Notes: generated by a model from the sequence alone, not told the origin. Shown: positions 34,964-47,197, numbered from the stretch's first letter. The stretch: 64,000 nt of DNA from Diaporthe sp. PMI_573 (GCA_021399435.1 JAJTUP010000001.1:186001-250000); one strand, 5' to 3'. A program made the numbers and translations.

Positions 34964-35547
34964 CTTTAACGATTAGGGCAGAAGAGGGGGTAGCTCATTA
35001 CTGCAGTAGCAGAAATATCATAACATTCATGCTGTATCACAAAACGCGTAGAGTCCCCAAGGGATAAACTCCAGTCGATTAACTTGATGTTCAGGTGATT
35101 CTTGTAATCCGAAGGATGCATGCAAGGTTCCCTTGTTTCGCACCCTGGGCTCGAGATCGAGGATCTTAACTAATTTTATGCCGATGAAGATTGATACAAT
35201 ACGCTTTAGAGCGATAAGAGACACCCTAGAACACACTTTCGCGACACATCAAGCATCCAAACTTGATTCAGGGATAAATAGTCACTCAAGGCGGCATTAT
35301 CTCGGCTTCTATAGGTTGGATATTGTTGATATTATACAGTGGAAGCCATTTACTACGCTAAAATGGCCGCGAGAGCGTGATCTGTAAGGCGAATTAATCC
35401 TCCATGTTCTGCAACCGAGTTCGGGTACTGGTGATCTGAAGGGTATCCTCGTGTAAGTAGTTGCTGGAACATAGGAACCATGATGTTCAGCCGTCATTAT
35501 CAGGAGTCTATGACGAGCAAGACAGCTTCAGTGAACCCAACCAGTCC
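34964..35547. other. intergenic region, nothing recognised
   Basis: 0.6 kb of converging 3' regions of the xylanase and the CFEM receptor. Nothing recognised. Confidence 0.4.
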
Positions 35548-37547
35548 CTAAATCCAAATCGTCCGCGGCCCACTCTCTCCTCTTTGGCCAGCTTGTCGAG
35601 AGACTCCATAGGAGCCTGATGCGGGTACACCAGCCCAGGCCTGCGACCTCACACACCCATGGTCCGCGACCCCGTGCTCAATAACCGCCCCTTGAAGTGG
35701 CAGGTCGTCCGAATCATTTTGCCAGTATGTCTGGTCGATAGTCGTGATGGCGTGTATTTGATCCGACCGGTGGGCTGTGTGCCCTTTGTGTTCCCCGCGT
35801 TCGGCGTCGCGCGAGGGCACGGTGTAGCTCGCGGTGCTCACGGTGGCGGAGCCTTTGAGCTCGCCCGTGACGGTGCGGCGCGACCAGGGTGTTCTATAGC
35901 CTAGTGTCTTATCTGTGGATAGCTTGCGCTTGCCCATCAGCCGCTCGATGAGCGGTCGGAATAGCGCGGGCAAGCTGGGCATGCAGGAGCATATCACTCC
36001 CAGGTCGACCTCGATTTGGCAGAATGTGCTCATGTGTACCAAATCATCTGTTGATCACCATTTCTGTCAGGGCTCCAATTGCGGCAAATTAAGAAACCGC
36101 ATCATGTGTTTGGTCTTCACTTTGTTGTTTTTTTCGGCCAGGGGAACGAGGTGCGTGGACGCGCCGAGACTTACGAGTGGGATTCGCAGTATGAGTTGCA
36201 TCATACACCAAAGGAAGCTTGGCGATTCCGATGGCAGTAACTCTATTTACTTATCAGCAGGAAAGAAACAACCCAACGAAGCAGTCTCTGGGGCACTTAC
36301 ACAGTTCCCGTGGCGAACATGACCGAGACCAACAGCTTTTTCCTCAATGAGAGCTGCAAGTTGGCGGCCATGCGCAAAGGTAGCCACATAACCCAAAGGT
36401 CGATGGCAATAAGAATGGACCAGCCGCTGATCATGAAGTGGTACAAGTCGATGCAGTGGCCGCTGTGCTGAAGGTCCCAATGGGTCCAGGCGAAAGTGAC
36501 GGGGGTGCACTGGAACATCATCACGATGATGTACGTGACAGAGACAACGACCTGTAGTATAATGGTATAGATGATCTTGCGGCGAGCCTCTTTGACGGTG
36601 AAGACGCGTAGGTAAAAGAGCATAATCGATACTCGGGTGAAAGACCTCGCTCCCAAATACATAGCCGATGCGATATAGTAGCTCTTGTGCGTCAATGTCA
36701 TTAGCAGTTCTTGCAAGCAGATATCGGCGTGAATTCCACTCAAACACACGATTCACACCGTGTAAGTGTTTGACTAACCTTTAAGAACTCGGTAATATTT
36801 TCTGGCTCAACGGCCCAGATGTCCTTACCGAACCCGTTGGGCCTCACTGCGAAAAAAGATTTCGTTTAGCTAGGCCGACACAGCCCACGACACCTATCAT
36901 CAATGAGAGTAGGCCAACTTACGACCTTGGAAGCCAGTAATAGTGAGAGCGATGCAGAATGACTTTGTGATTGTCAGAACCGCGATGATATTGCCCAAAA
37001 TGTGTGAAGGTGGAGCAGCAATTCGCTTACCATGGCGGTAAAGCTCATCCAGTCATCCCACCAGAAGGGCATGTCCACTACGGCACGAGCAAGGACGCGC
37101 ATTGCCACCACCATAATCATGAGGCAAAGTAAAACTATAGTCGGCGAGACCCAAGACTCGTCGAGTGCGGGCTTTACACCGCAAAGACTATTGGTCACGT
37201 TCTGTGCAGCTGTGTCCAGCAGAAAGAATGCCGGTCAGTATGAAGGGAGGGCGTGTTGGCAGTGAACTACTCAAAGACGTACATAGAGCGTCTACCATCG
37301 TACAGCTGCCCAATATGCATTCAGTCGCTTGGCGAGTAATGGCCGTGTTGGAACAGCTGCATTGTAGATCGGCCGGAGCACATGTTGAGTTGGTGATTGC
37401 GCTCAACAGACACGTGAGCTGTGTATAGGATGTCAACAGGTTTTGGCAGACAAACAGAAATGGAGGAGGGAGAGAGGGGGGGGGTAATGTCGTCCCAATA
37501 AAAATCAAACCCACAGCGCATGACGGCAAGTCCCCCAGTGAGGCCAT
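35548..37547 (-). CDS. CFEM-domain PTH11-type G-protein-coupled receptor-like protein
   Basis: Eight exons rebuild to 467 residues with all phases matching: 37547-37515, 37418-37283, 37209-37031, 36962-36926, 36846-36779, 36683-36301, 36242-36175, 36047-35548. The N-terminus LPSCALTCLLSAITNSTC through ALSAQNVTNSLC carries the eight spaced cysteines of a CFEM domain. It is followed by a seven-helix rhodopsin-type core: WWDDW, GFGKDIWAVEPENITEFLK, SIMLFYLRVF, ATGTVVTAIGIAKL and IEVDLGVICSCMP. The C-terminal tail is hydrophilic. PTH11 relatives sense surfaces or host cues at the plasma membrane in plant-associated fungi. No signal peptide precedes the CFEM domain from the ATG at 37547, so an upstream exon may be missing. 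Intron 1 holds a 9-C run on the coding strand. Confidence 0.85.
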
Positions 37548-38755
37548 ATTGAGGGTGTGAGATACTCAGACGGGGATCTGATAAATAGTTTAGCCGCGGT
37601 TAAGGCCTGTCACCGTGCTCATCTACACAAGTAGAGCTCCAGATAACATGTTCAAGTAGCCCGAAGAATGATTGACAACGATTCCCAACGCAGGCCTCGA
37701 TAAGAGACGTATCACACCAAATAATTTATAGGATGCCCTTCGAAAAATGCTGAAGCGGGCCCGGCTGAGAAGTTGTAGCACCTCTCTAGTCAAAAGATCC
37801 TTGGAGGGAGATGGGAGTTAATGACACTTAAGTTTCCAGGTCAGGCCCCGTGAAGTCCCAAAGAGGCCATAACCTCCTCTTGTATATGCGCTCTGCGTCC
37901 TTCGCCAAGCAGAATGTGGACTGCAGGACTACATTACACTGCTCACAGCTTCGGCTTGACGCCATTCATCCTGCACGGATCCTTTCGCGGCTCCCAGGAT
38001 TAGTAACCACGGACCGAGCTCCTTATGATCGATGCAGGTGAACTTTCCGGGTGGCGGCAAGACTGCTTGGACAGTGCTCGACTGCCTTGCAGGAATGGCC
38101 ATTGCCCCCAGCCTCTGGGGGCTGCAATTGTATGACAATTTGCGTTGTGAGGGCCCCAAGTGGGATTTCTGACTGCAGCGATAAGGAACAGACGCGTATT
38201 CCACTGTCGTCTGATTTCTGTCCTGAAGTGGATTAGAGCTGGGGGCGTGCGTGAGATCTGTGGTCGCACGATCCTTCGAGCATCTGGGCAACCCCCAACC
38301 GAGTGTTTATCAACGGCACAGCCTCACGAGTTGGCAGGCGGGAAGGAATGGCACTAAAAAAAACTTCGGTATGAAACCCGTTGAGCCGCGGTGGTTGAAA
38401 CTTCCTGGCAACGAGTGTCGGCTCCAAATGGTGGACCTCAAACTTGACAGCAAGCAGCAGTCAATGAAGGTGGAATAATTATTGAAGTCCTGACGCTCGT
38501 TGGTTGATGTTGGCTTGGCGTACAATTTCCGAACCAACAAGTTGACGCGAGCACGCGTGCCTGAAGGATCGCGGCCGCAGTTGCATGTCTTTGTAGTCGA
38601 TCGGATCCAGTCGCTTCACTCAAGCTTCTGAAGCTCTGAGGACTGTTCTGAAGTGCTCCATCGCCGACTCCTGCCTCAGCCCTGTATCCGGCCTCACGCG
38701 ATCGTAGCACTTCTTATCCAGCACAATCTCCGTTTCAGACGTTCTGGCCTTCACC
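37548..38755. other. intergenic region, nothing recognised
   Basis: 1.2 kb between the starts of the CFEM receptor and the P450-reductase pseudogene. Only short unrelated frames. Confidence 0.4.
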
Positions 38756-41700
38756 ATGGCCTCAATCCCAGGCCCACCACCGCTGCCGCTCATTGGCAAC
38801 CTGAGGGACATCGACCTAGCAAATAGCATACGCAGTTTCTGTGATATCGCTGCCAGATACCGTGATTAATATGTGATACCCTGTCCTGTACATAACCTTA
38901 AGAGCCCACCACGGCTGACTGTACTTTTCCGACAGGGCCAATCGTCAAGATCCGTCTCGGCCGCGCTGAGCCTGTCTTCGTCACCGGCCATGAGCTGGCC
39001 AACGAGCTATGCTCGCGCAAGGACTTCGTGAAGTTTCCTGCTGGCGCCGTGCGGAACCTCAAGGTGGTCATGCCAGAAGGCCTCTTCACGGCCGACCACG
39101 GCGAGGAATTTTGGGAAATCGCACATCGTGTCCTCGTCCCGGCCTTTGGACCAATGTCTGTGAGGACAATGTTTCCTGGTGCGACAACCTGCCCCTCGCC
39201 TAACCCTCCCAGTCTTTCCCCTTCTTTTCTTTAAGCCGCTTAAGAAATATTGACCAATGCATATGTGGTTGACCCGTTATTAGAAACGTATGACATTGTA
39301 ACACAGATGTCATTAAGATGGGCTCGTTTCGGAGAAGATGAGCCCATCGACGCCACTGCAGATTTCACTCGATTGACATTGGATACTATCGCTCTGTAGG
39401 TGAATTGGGCGGGGATGAATGCCGTGAAGAGACGAAAAAATCAGGAAGCTGACTTGAACCTGCTACGTCTAGGTGTTCCATGGATCTACGCTTCAACTAG
39501 TTTTACAAGGACAGCCTGCACCCTTTTGTTGACTCCATGATACGGCTGCTCACAGAGGCAGCTAATAGATCAGGTCTGCCAGCGTGGCTAACGTGGATGC
39601 AATGGAGCGCCAACAAGAAATTCGACGAGGACAACGCGTATCTCCACGAGGTTGCGTCAGATCTCCTTGAGAAGCGACGGGCGAATCCGACTGATAAGAA
39701 GGATCTGCTGAACGAGACCCTGCGACTGGCAAAAACGCTGTCTGAGGATACTATTATCGACAACATGATTACTTTTTTGATTGCTGGTAAGGGCACAACC
39801 ATAAGAAAAGACTGCCCGTCTCATTGTGTTATGAAGCTCACACTTACTCATTTGCCACAGGGCACGAGACTACTGCTGGCCTGCTCTCATTCTTGTTCGC
39901 GCTCCTGCTGCAACATCCGGAGGCCTATCGCAAGCTGCAGCAAGAAGTCTATTCCGTGGTGGGCGGTGCGCAGGTAACCGCCGATCACCTGAACCAGCTG
40001 CTCTATGTCAAAGCCTGTCTTAGGGAGACTTTGCGATTGAACTTCCCGTCTGTAGGCTTCTCCGTGTCCTTTCCGGGCGAGGAGGACGCGTCGGAGCCCA
40101 TACTCCTTGGTGGCAAGTGGCTTGTCAAGCGCAACCAGCCAGTGTTCGTCCTTCTCCCCGGCCTCCACCGTGACCCCACAGCCTCTGGTGACGATGCCGA
40201 CGAGTTCAAACCCGAGAGGATGTTGGAGGACAATTTCAAGAAACTTCCTCCTGGCCCTTATAAGGTGACGATCCCCAGTTGATGGCCAATGCACTCCAAT
40301 ACACTTTTGCTGACCGCGTCTTAGCCTTTTGGGAATGGACTTCGGGGATGCATTGGTACGACTGCTTCCGATGTTAATTTTGCACTAACGAGCATTGACT
40401 GAAAATGAACAGGAAGCGAATTTGCGATGCAGGGGGCCATTCTGGCTGTGGCGGTCCTGTTTCAGAAGTTTGAGTTCAAGCTCAAGGACCCAAATTACAA
40501 GCTCACCTGGAAGCAGACCCTGACTCTAAAACCACTGGACCTATTCAAGTACGCTAAGCGCCGTACAGGAATAGACCCTCTTGGTCTACAGAGGGACCTA
40601 TTCCACGGCACCGAGGGCGGGTTGTCTTTTCCTCCTGGCACCGAAAAGATGATTGAGCATGCAGACGTGGAGAGTGGTCTCGTCCCAATGTCAATATTCT
40701 ATGGATCCAATACTGGGACGTGCGAAAGTCTAGCATCGAGACTGGCAATGACTGCGCTGCAGCATGGTTTTAGGTGTAACGTTGATCCGCTGGATAAAGC
40801 TAGGGACAACATCCCGAAGGATCGCCCGGTTGTAATCATAACTTCTACAATGTACGAGGGTCAGGCTCCAGGCAAGTACTCATCGTTTTACCTAGCGTGT
40901 CACAGAGAGAGGCTTCTACTCACACTAACCTACAACCCAGATAACGGCGAAAGGTTCGTTGAGTGGCTGGAGAATGGCAAGGATGTTTCCAAAAGTGGCG
41001 TGGAGTACGCCGTTTTTGGTTGTGGAAGCAGTAGGCAACCTGCCGAAGCGCACATTGTTGGTCTTTATCTAACTTGTGTCCATAGGCGACTGGAACCACA
41101 CATACCAGAAGATTGCTGTTCAGGTTGACGAGCGGATGGAGGAAAGAGGCGCCAGACCGCTTACACAACGAGGCGTCGCAGACGAGGCAGAAGGCAATGT
41201 CACCGGTGACTTTGACACCTGGATGCAGGACAGCCTATGGCCTGTTGTGTCAAGGACATTTCCCACAGGCACGGTCGACGCAACTACGGAGACTGTTACC
41301 AATCGGCTCGATGTCCCGGTCCCTTGCGAACATACCGACGCGATAGAGGCCGGGGTAGTGGAAGTTAAAGCTTTGACCGAGCTAGAGGACCAGCCAAAGT
41401 ATCACATGGAAATCAAGCTCCCCGCCGGTGCGGCTTATGAGGTTGGCGACTACCTAGAGGTCTATCCCCACAACATTGAGGAAGAAATGGACAGCCTGTT
41501 GCAGGTAATGCGAGCCCAAGGCTACGATCTTTCCGACCCTTTAATATCGACGATGCATTCCCGCCTCGAGCTTCACCAGCCGGCGAGTGTCAAGGTAATA
41601 AACAGATCAGTCGGCTCTTCACATGGTCCCCTGTATCTCCGTATCCTTGAGATCCTACGACAAGGCGATCAAGATGCTAACTACTTGACACAGCAATTTC

Positions 41701-42613
41701 AAAGCCTAGTTGAGAAGTGCACCGACCCTGAAGACAGAATAGCTCTCCAGCAGGTCTCAGCACAGGCACCCTCCACCACCGACAAGCGACCATCCATCCT
41801 GCAGCTACTCCGTCACTACCCAAGCATCAAATTGCCTTTGGATAAGCTGGCCACGATGCTTCCCCCCTTGCGGCCGCGGCAGTACTCCATCTTATCATCC
41901 CCGCTCGTCGAACCCTCGTCCCTCAAACTCACCTGGTCCCTAATCACTCGCGGACCCCCTGCATCCCTCCCAGACGAGCCTCCAACCCGCGGCCTCGCGT
42001 CCCACTACCTTGCCGGCCTCAAGCCAGGGGATACTCTCAAGTGTACGGTGCGGCGCGGCGCGGCAACCCACGCTTCAAGCCAGTTGACCTAGCCGCCTCG
42101 TCCGCTTCTTCCCCTTCGGCACCGATGATCATGATCTGCGCAGGGTCAGGCATCGCCCCGTTCCGCGCCTTCATTGAACACCGCACCGAGTTGCTGCGGC
42201 GTCAGCCGGATCATCATCCGCCGCCACTGGCGGTCCTGTACGCTGGGCATCGCAGCCCCGAGCACGCGCCATACGCGTCTGAGCTGAAGTCGTGGCGGGC
42301 CGCGGGCGTTGTCGATGTGCGGTACGCCTACTCCAGGGGCGGGGCTGAGGCTGGGCTGGAGGGGCCGGCTGTGAAGGGGCGCCGTGTACAGGATAGGATC
42401 TGGGAAGACCGCAGCGAGTTTTGGCGGTTGTGGAAGGAGGGCGCCCGGGTCTATGTGTGTGGAGGCCGAGGTGTAAGCTATGGGGTTAGGGAAGTCGTCA
42501 GGAGAATTTACATGGAGCAGGCTGAGAAGAGATACGGGGTTGCGAAGGAGGCGGACGTGGAGGCGTGGTGGGTTGAGGCCCTGCGTGAAAAATTCGTGGT
42601 GGAGGTGTTTTAA
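38756..42613 (+). pseudogene. CYP505-type self-sufficient P450/P450-reductase fusion, disrupted
   Basis: Exons at 38756-38861, 38936-39178, 39284-39395, 39473-39786, 39861-40264, 40325-40355, 40413-40871, 40941-41030 and 41086-42613 follow CYP505 order. The P450 part has AGHETT, ETLR and the haem loop PFGNGLRGCIG. The FMN domain has FYGSNTGTCESLA, and the FAD/NADPH part has RQYSILSSP and MIMICAGSGIAPFRAF. Family members hydroxylate fatty acids near the omega end without a separate reductase; there is no membrane anchor. Two lesions are visible: an in-frame TAG at 39498-39500 inside RFN-stop-FYKDSLHPF, where the family has a Ser, and an extra GCGGC at about 42054-42064 that shifts the frame inside the reductase domain. 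All splice phases otherwise hold, so the damage is recent or due to sequence error. Intron 7 uses a GC donor (40872). Confidence 0.85.
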
Positions 42614-44069
42614 TTCGGGAATCTTTGTGCGCCTCTGCACGTATGCGTGTCTTGAGGGTCTATGAAGGGGAAGAGTGTGAACCACAGGGCCATCACTAGT
42701 GTGTTTACCTTTCCAACTGCCAACATTGATAAACTTCCGCCCCAACACCTCCCGAAACATCGCAGCAGTATGAACTTGTGCGACTGGTAGAGAGGAAATT
42801 TCGGCATCATCCAAAGTGAGAATGGGCCAAGGAGAAGGAGTGTGTTCTTTCACATCGTTGGATATTCGGGAGCGCCGCTAATTGTGTGTACATCTGCACG
42901 CACGTCCTATTTTCTTCTCGCATAGAGATGGTGGGCTCTCACATCAATACAAATAAATAAGGCCGCTCTGAGGTGGCTGTTACTCCCCTCAGAGCAGTTT
43001 CAGCCCCATCATATTTCGGCATCGGGAGCGACTCTTTGCAGGTCGTTTCTGGGACTATCAAGAAACTAACTGCGGCACAGTCATTGGATTATCACCAACA
43101 GCAGCATCGCCTTCCCTACTCTATCTGCATGTTGGATGCCTTGCGTGTTGGCGCAGCACACACCAACGGCCTCTTTCTTGCTTGGCGAACTAAACTATTC
43201 GCCGGCGTCGCTGAGGGTCATCAAAGTACGCCATGACAATGTCAATGTTGAATTAGTTCAAGTTCATCCGCTGAAAGCCTTCAGTCTTGCAGTGTCAGAT
43301 GATGAAAGTCAAGTCCGGCAGCAACATAAACTTTGCCAAGTTATTATCCCACAACGGGTGGATACTCTGGATCATGAGTCTTCAGTGGTACTTGATACGA
43401 AGCTGGTTCAAAAGCAGCAGTCCAGCATTGACTCTATATAAGAGAAGTTGAAAGATGAAGAAGCAGACCCCTGGGAGTACCAGTGGAGTTTATAGTTATG
43501 GAACGGGGCGCCCAGACTCTTGTGCGTGTCTTTCTCGCAGCCCGCGGGCTATCGTCGCGTACTTGCCAAGAGAAGGGGAAATGCAGAACCGTGGGTCACA
43601 CGCAGAATCGGGATGGCCAGTCCGCCGTTCCACTGTTACCTTGGCGCCAGCACCTCTTGTTCTACAACAGGTTTGCAGCAGCGCCGGAGTAGATACATGG
43701 AATGAACTATCCGGATCGACATTGGACGGAGGCACAGTGAAAAGATTGACCGAGCTGCTTGCCCCAAAGCTTATTGCATGGGTGGGCTGTCACGTAAAGC
43801 TGGGCAGGCCGAAACTGCCCGCGGACGCCAGATCGACCCGCGCCCGAAGGAGCCGGAAGTGTCCGGTATTCACGCTTGAATCTGACATAATAATCCCTGA
43901 ACAAGATTCTAGCGTATAAATAAAGAAACATCCAGCCAGTCCTATTTTGATCAGAAACTATTTCATCACTCAACAATACAATTTGATACTAGAAATACAT
44001 TAGTTCAGTCCACCTATCATTGGTCCTTCTACGACATAAATCTCACGTCAATCAACGATACTGCTCAGC
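42614..44069. other. intergenic region, no gene supported
   Basis: 1.45 kb. Plus-strand frames at 42973-43441 and 43455-43919 (up to 154 codons) have no domain and no family resemblance. A TATA-like element near the right end probably serves the oxidoreductase gene. Confidence 0.4.
43915..43922 (+). promoter_or_regulatory. TATA box candidate for the flavin oxidoreductase gene
   Basis: TATAAATA stands about 148 bp before the ATG at 44070, in a usual position for a fungal TATA box with a modest leader. Confidence 0.45.
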
Positions 44070-45509
44070 ATGGCCGAAACGATCTCGCCGGATTATTTGG
44101 TGATTGGCGCGGGTGCTATGGGAATCGCTTTTATTGATACTCTGATTACGGACACAAAGGCCACTGTGGCTGTGGTTGACCGTTACGCTCGCCCCGGTGG
44201 TCATTGGACAATTGCGTATCCTTTTGTACGCCTGCATCAGCCGTCTGCATTCTATGGTGTAAACTCTCGGCCCCTTGGCGAAGACAGGGTCGATGAGGTT
44301 GGACTGAACAAGGGCATGGCCGAGCTGGCGACTGGGGATGAAGTAGTTTCCTACTACAACAAGGTCATGCAGCAGACTCTCCTCCCATCTGGCCGTGTCA
44401 CGTATTATCCAAAGCACGAATGGCTGGGCGATGGGGAATTCCGGTCAATTCTCACAAACAAGGTTATCCGCGTCGGCCAGAATACCCGGATTGTGGATGC
44501 GACCTATATGAAGGTGAAGGTCCCCGCCATGAGCCCGCCATCCTACGAGGTGGCCAACGACGTCAGTCTCATCACGCCCAACGATTTGCAGAAAGTTTCA
44601 CGACCCTATGGTGGATACACTGTGGTCGGTGCCGGGAAAACCGGGATTGATGCCTGCCTGTGGCTCATAGCCAATGGAATTGATCCAAAGGACATCTCGT
44701 GGATCATGCCCCGCGACTCATGGTTACTTGAACGTGGCGGTTTCCAGCCTGGGTCTAGGTTCGCTGAACAGACCTCGGCCAGGCTCGCAGGAACTCATGA
44801 AGCGATTATGTCGGCCTCATCGTTAGACGACCTGTTCCATCGGCTCGAGGCTTGCGGGGAGCTGCTGCGGGTGGATGAAAACGTGTGGCCCACCATGTTT
44901 AAGTGTGCCACGGTGTCCCTCGCCGAGCTCGAACAGATTAAAAGAATTGGGGCGATAATACGCCAAGGACGAGTCGTACGCCTTGATGCGGACAAGGTCA
45001 CTCTGCAACACGGCGATTACAAGCCCGTACCAGACACACTTTACATCGACTGCACTGCCGACGCTCTATCAAAGCGGGATCCAGTGCCAGTGTTTAGTGA
45101 TGACCGCATCACTCTTCAGCCAGTCCGTCACTGCCAACAAGTGTTCAGCGCCGCTTTCATCGCCCACGCCGAGGCGGCTTATGGAGATGACAAAGTCAAG
45201 AACGAGCTTTGTCGTCCCATCCCACATCCTGCCGAGTCCATAGACTATCCCATTGTCAGCTTTCAGTCCTATCAAAACGGACTGCGATGGAGTGAAGAGC
45301 CAAAGACAGCCGCCTGGCTTAAACAGGCACGTCTAGACTGGTTTGGCAGCCTTGAAGAATCAGCTTCCAAGCACTGTACCGATCTTGGGAAATTCTATGC
45401 TGAAAGGAAGGCAGGGGCTGAGAGAGTCTGTGTCAAACTTAAAGAGATCATCGACACGATTCCCAAGGAGGATGGAATGAAAGCAAAGGCTCAGCTGGCG
45501 AGATTTTAA
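44070..45509 (+). CDS. NAD(P)/FAD-dependent oxidoreductase
   Basis: A single exon of 479 residues. The N-terminus DYLVIGAGAMGIAFIDTL (dinucleotide motif at residues 13-18) followed by VVDRYARPGGHWT is a flavoprotein FAD-binding fold with the second-strand acidic residue. A second Rossmann motif, YTVVGAGKTGIDACLWL near 188, fits NAD(P)H binding, as in class B-like flavin monooxygenases and related uncharacterised fungal oxidoreductases. No membrane helix or signal peptide. It may be a monooxygenase or a dehydrogenase. It stands next to the CYP505 pseudogene, but a shared pathway is only inference. Confidence 0.75.
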   Translation: MAETISPDYLVIGAGAMGIAFIDTLITDTKATVAVVDRYARPGGHWTIAYPFVRLHQPSAFYGVNSRPLGEDRVDEVGLNKGMAELATGDEVVSYYNKVMQQTLLPSGRVTYYPKHEWLGDGEFRSILTNKVIRVGQNTRIVDATYMKVKVPAMSPPSYEVANDVSLITPNDLQKVSRPYGGYTVVGAGKTGIDACLWLIANGIDPKDISWIMPRDSWLLERGGFQPGSRFAEQTSARLAGTHEAIMSASSLDDLFHRLEACGELLRVDENVWPTMFKCATVSLAELEQIKRIGAIIRQGRVVRLDADKVTLQHGDYKPVPDTLYIDCTADALSKRDPVPVFSDDRITLQPVRHCQQVFSAAFIAHAEAAYGDDKVKNELCRPIPHPAESIDYPIVSFQSYQNGLRWSEEPKTAAWLKQARLDWFGSLEESASKHCTDLGKFYAERKAGAERVCVKLKEIIDTIPKEDGMKAKAQLARF

Positions 45510-46290
45510 ATGTCTTGCTACTAGCTTCATGCACAACACGTCAGTTTCCTTTATACATAAATCCCCGGACATACTAGAAATGTTATGTATTTTCTTGTCA
45601 CCTCTAGCCTCGGGGCATCCCCGCGAATATTTGGGAGTATAGGGAGATTCGCATCTCTACGCCCCCACATGACTCTCCTCTCCAGCCTCATTCCTAAAGA
45701 TATACAGGTCCCTACCCCGAATTAGCTAGTAACAATAGATCCAATAGTTGATTATCGGAGTGATAATGTAGCGGTGTATTTTATCGCGTGTGAGAACCCA
45801 TGCAGCCCCATTCCGATTCACGGGCGGGAATTTGGCCTCCCATGTCGTCAGCAGTGGTGAGATGCTGCAGATCCAGGGGGAATCGCGGCCCGGAACCGAA
45901 GAGCCGCAGCGATGGCGTCGAACGGCGTCCGCTGGCCCCGGCGCCAGCTGCAGGTCCCCGGCAAGCCAGTGAACCCATTGGGCATCGTGCCTTCGTTGAC
46001 TTACTAAGGAGAATGCCAGAAGTAGTTTACTGCCCAATGCTACTGCGAGTCGCCTCGTATTTCCCCTCTCCAGGCATCTGCATTTCGTTGAATACGAAAT
46101 TAAGAGAAATCCTTCACCGTTGACTGTGTTTAGTATCGCCATCCTTGTCGAGAGCGACAATACACATATATAAAGAGTTGTGTCCCAATGCAATTCAATG
46201 TAGCCACCGATAGACATGGGCGTCTTTGTGTCTCACAGACATCGATCCGCAAATTCTCCTACACTGCCGTAAAAGCTCATACCGCCCACC
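45510..46290. other. intergenic region
   Basis: 0.8 kb. It holds the promoter of the secreted cysteine-rich protein (TATATAAA near 46167); otherwise nothing recognised. Confidence 0.4.
46167..46174 (+). promoter_or_regulatory. TATA box of the secreted cysteine-rich protein gene
   Basis: A consensus TATATAAA lies about 117 bp before the ATG at 46291. It is the clearest core promoter element in the window. Confidence 0.55.
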
Positions 46291-47047
46291 ATGTTGTCCA
46301 TGTCGCTATTCTCCGTCCTCCGAGTCCTTCCCTTCCTCTCACTTACCCAGGGTGCTGCAATTATCAACGCCAGACAGGGTGTCACGCCACCTGCAGAATG
46401 CGATGTGATACCAACATGGGAGGTTACATCGTTTAACTGGTTCAACTCCAGCAACAATCTGGACTGTGTCACTCAGGCGAATGCGCGTAAGTTTGGGAAA
46501 TCCACACTCGATCGGTATAGAACAAAAAGAGGCAACAAAGGTACTCACATAGAGAACCGCAGCACCAGAAGGCGTCTGCTTCAACTCGACTTCTACCCCA
46601 GGAGAGCTGATACCATGCGACGGCAACCTCGGGCCCTGCGACCGATGCGGCGTCGGGGCCTGCTACACGGGCCTCCCGCTACAGCCAGCCGGCTTCGGGC
46701 CCCCGGACACGATCTCCATCGGTACAACCGTCTCCGGGTACGAGTCGTGCTACGAGTCCAACCCGCAGAGCATCCGGCGCTACGAGGTCGGCGACGGAAT
46801 CCTCTTCTGCGGCGGTGTCGCCTACCACATCAACTTCGTCGGCAACAGCAACACCGACGTCAGCACCGGCCACATCGACTTTAGCCCGATTCAGTCTTGG
46901 AACTGCAACAACGGAAGCACCATCCGGGCGAGCGGCAGTGTGGACTTTGAGATCGAGTGCTCCCGAGATACAGCGAATAACGCCACTTGTGTTATCCCGG
47001 ATGGTCAGAGTGTCGTGATACCGGTTTTGTCGTATACGATCACTTAA
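46291..47047 (+). CDS. small secreted cysteine-rich protein
   Basis: Two exons (46291-46486 and 46563-47047) join at NA-P-PEGVC to give 226 residues. A signal peptide (about 1-22) precedes the mature protein, which carries 12 cysteines, including a tight CDGNLGPCDRCGVGAC cluster, plus several N-x-S/T sites. The even number of cysteines suggests six disulfides. I recognise no catalytic domain. A role as an extracellular or effector-like protein is inference from size, signal and cysteine content. The intron has a GTAAGT donor and CGCAG acceptor. It lies tail-to-tail with the second HET gene. Confidence 0.72.
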
Positions 47048-47197
47048 ACAGGATTTATGGCGTCGCATCTTGGCTGTGATGGACCCGCTAAACAGATAGA
47101 TTATCCGTTAACTGGTCGGTAATATGCTCACCATGGCTCAACGTTAACAGTAATGGAATCTTCTTGGGGTTGTCCTTCTTAAGTATGGCCACAGAAT

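Noticed and set aside
43455..43919. 154-codon plus-strand frame before the flavin oxidoreductase
   Set aside because: No signal, domain or repeated pattern; not distinguishable from chance.
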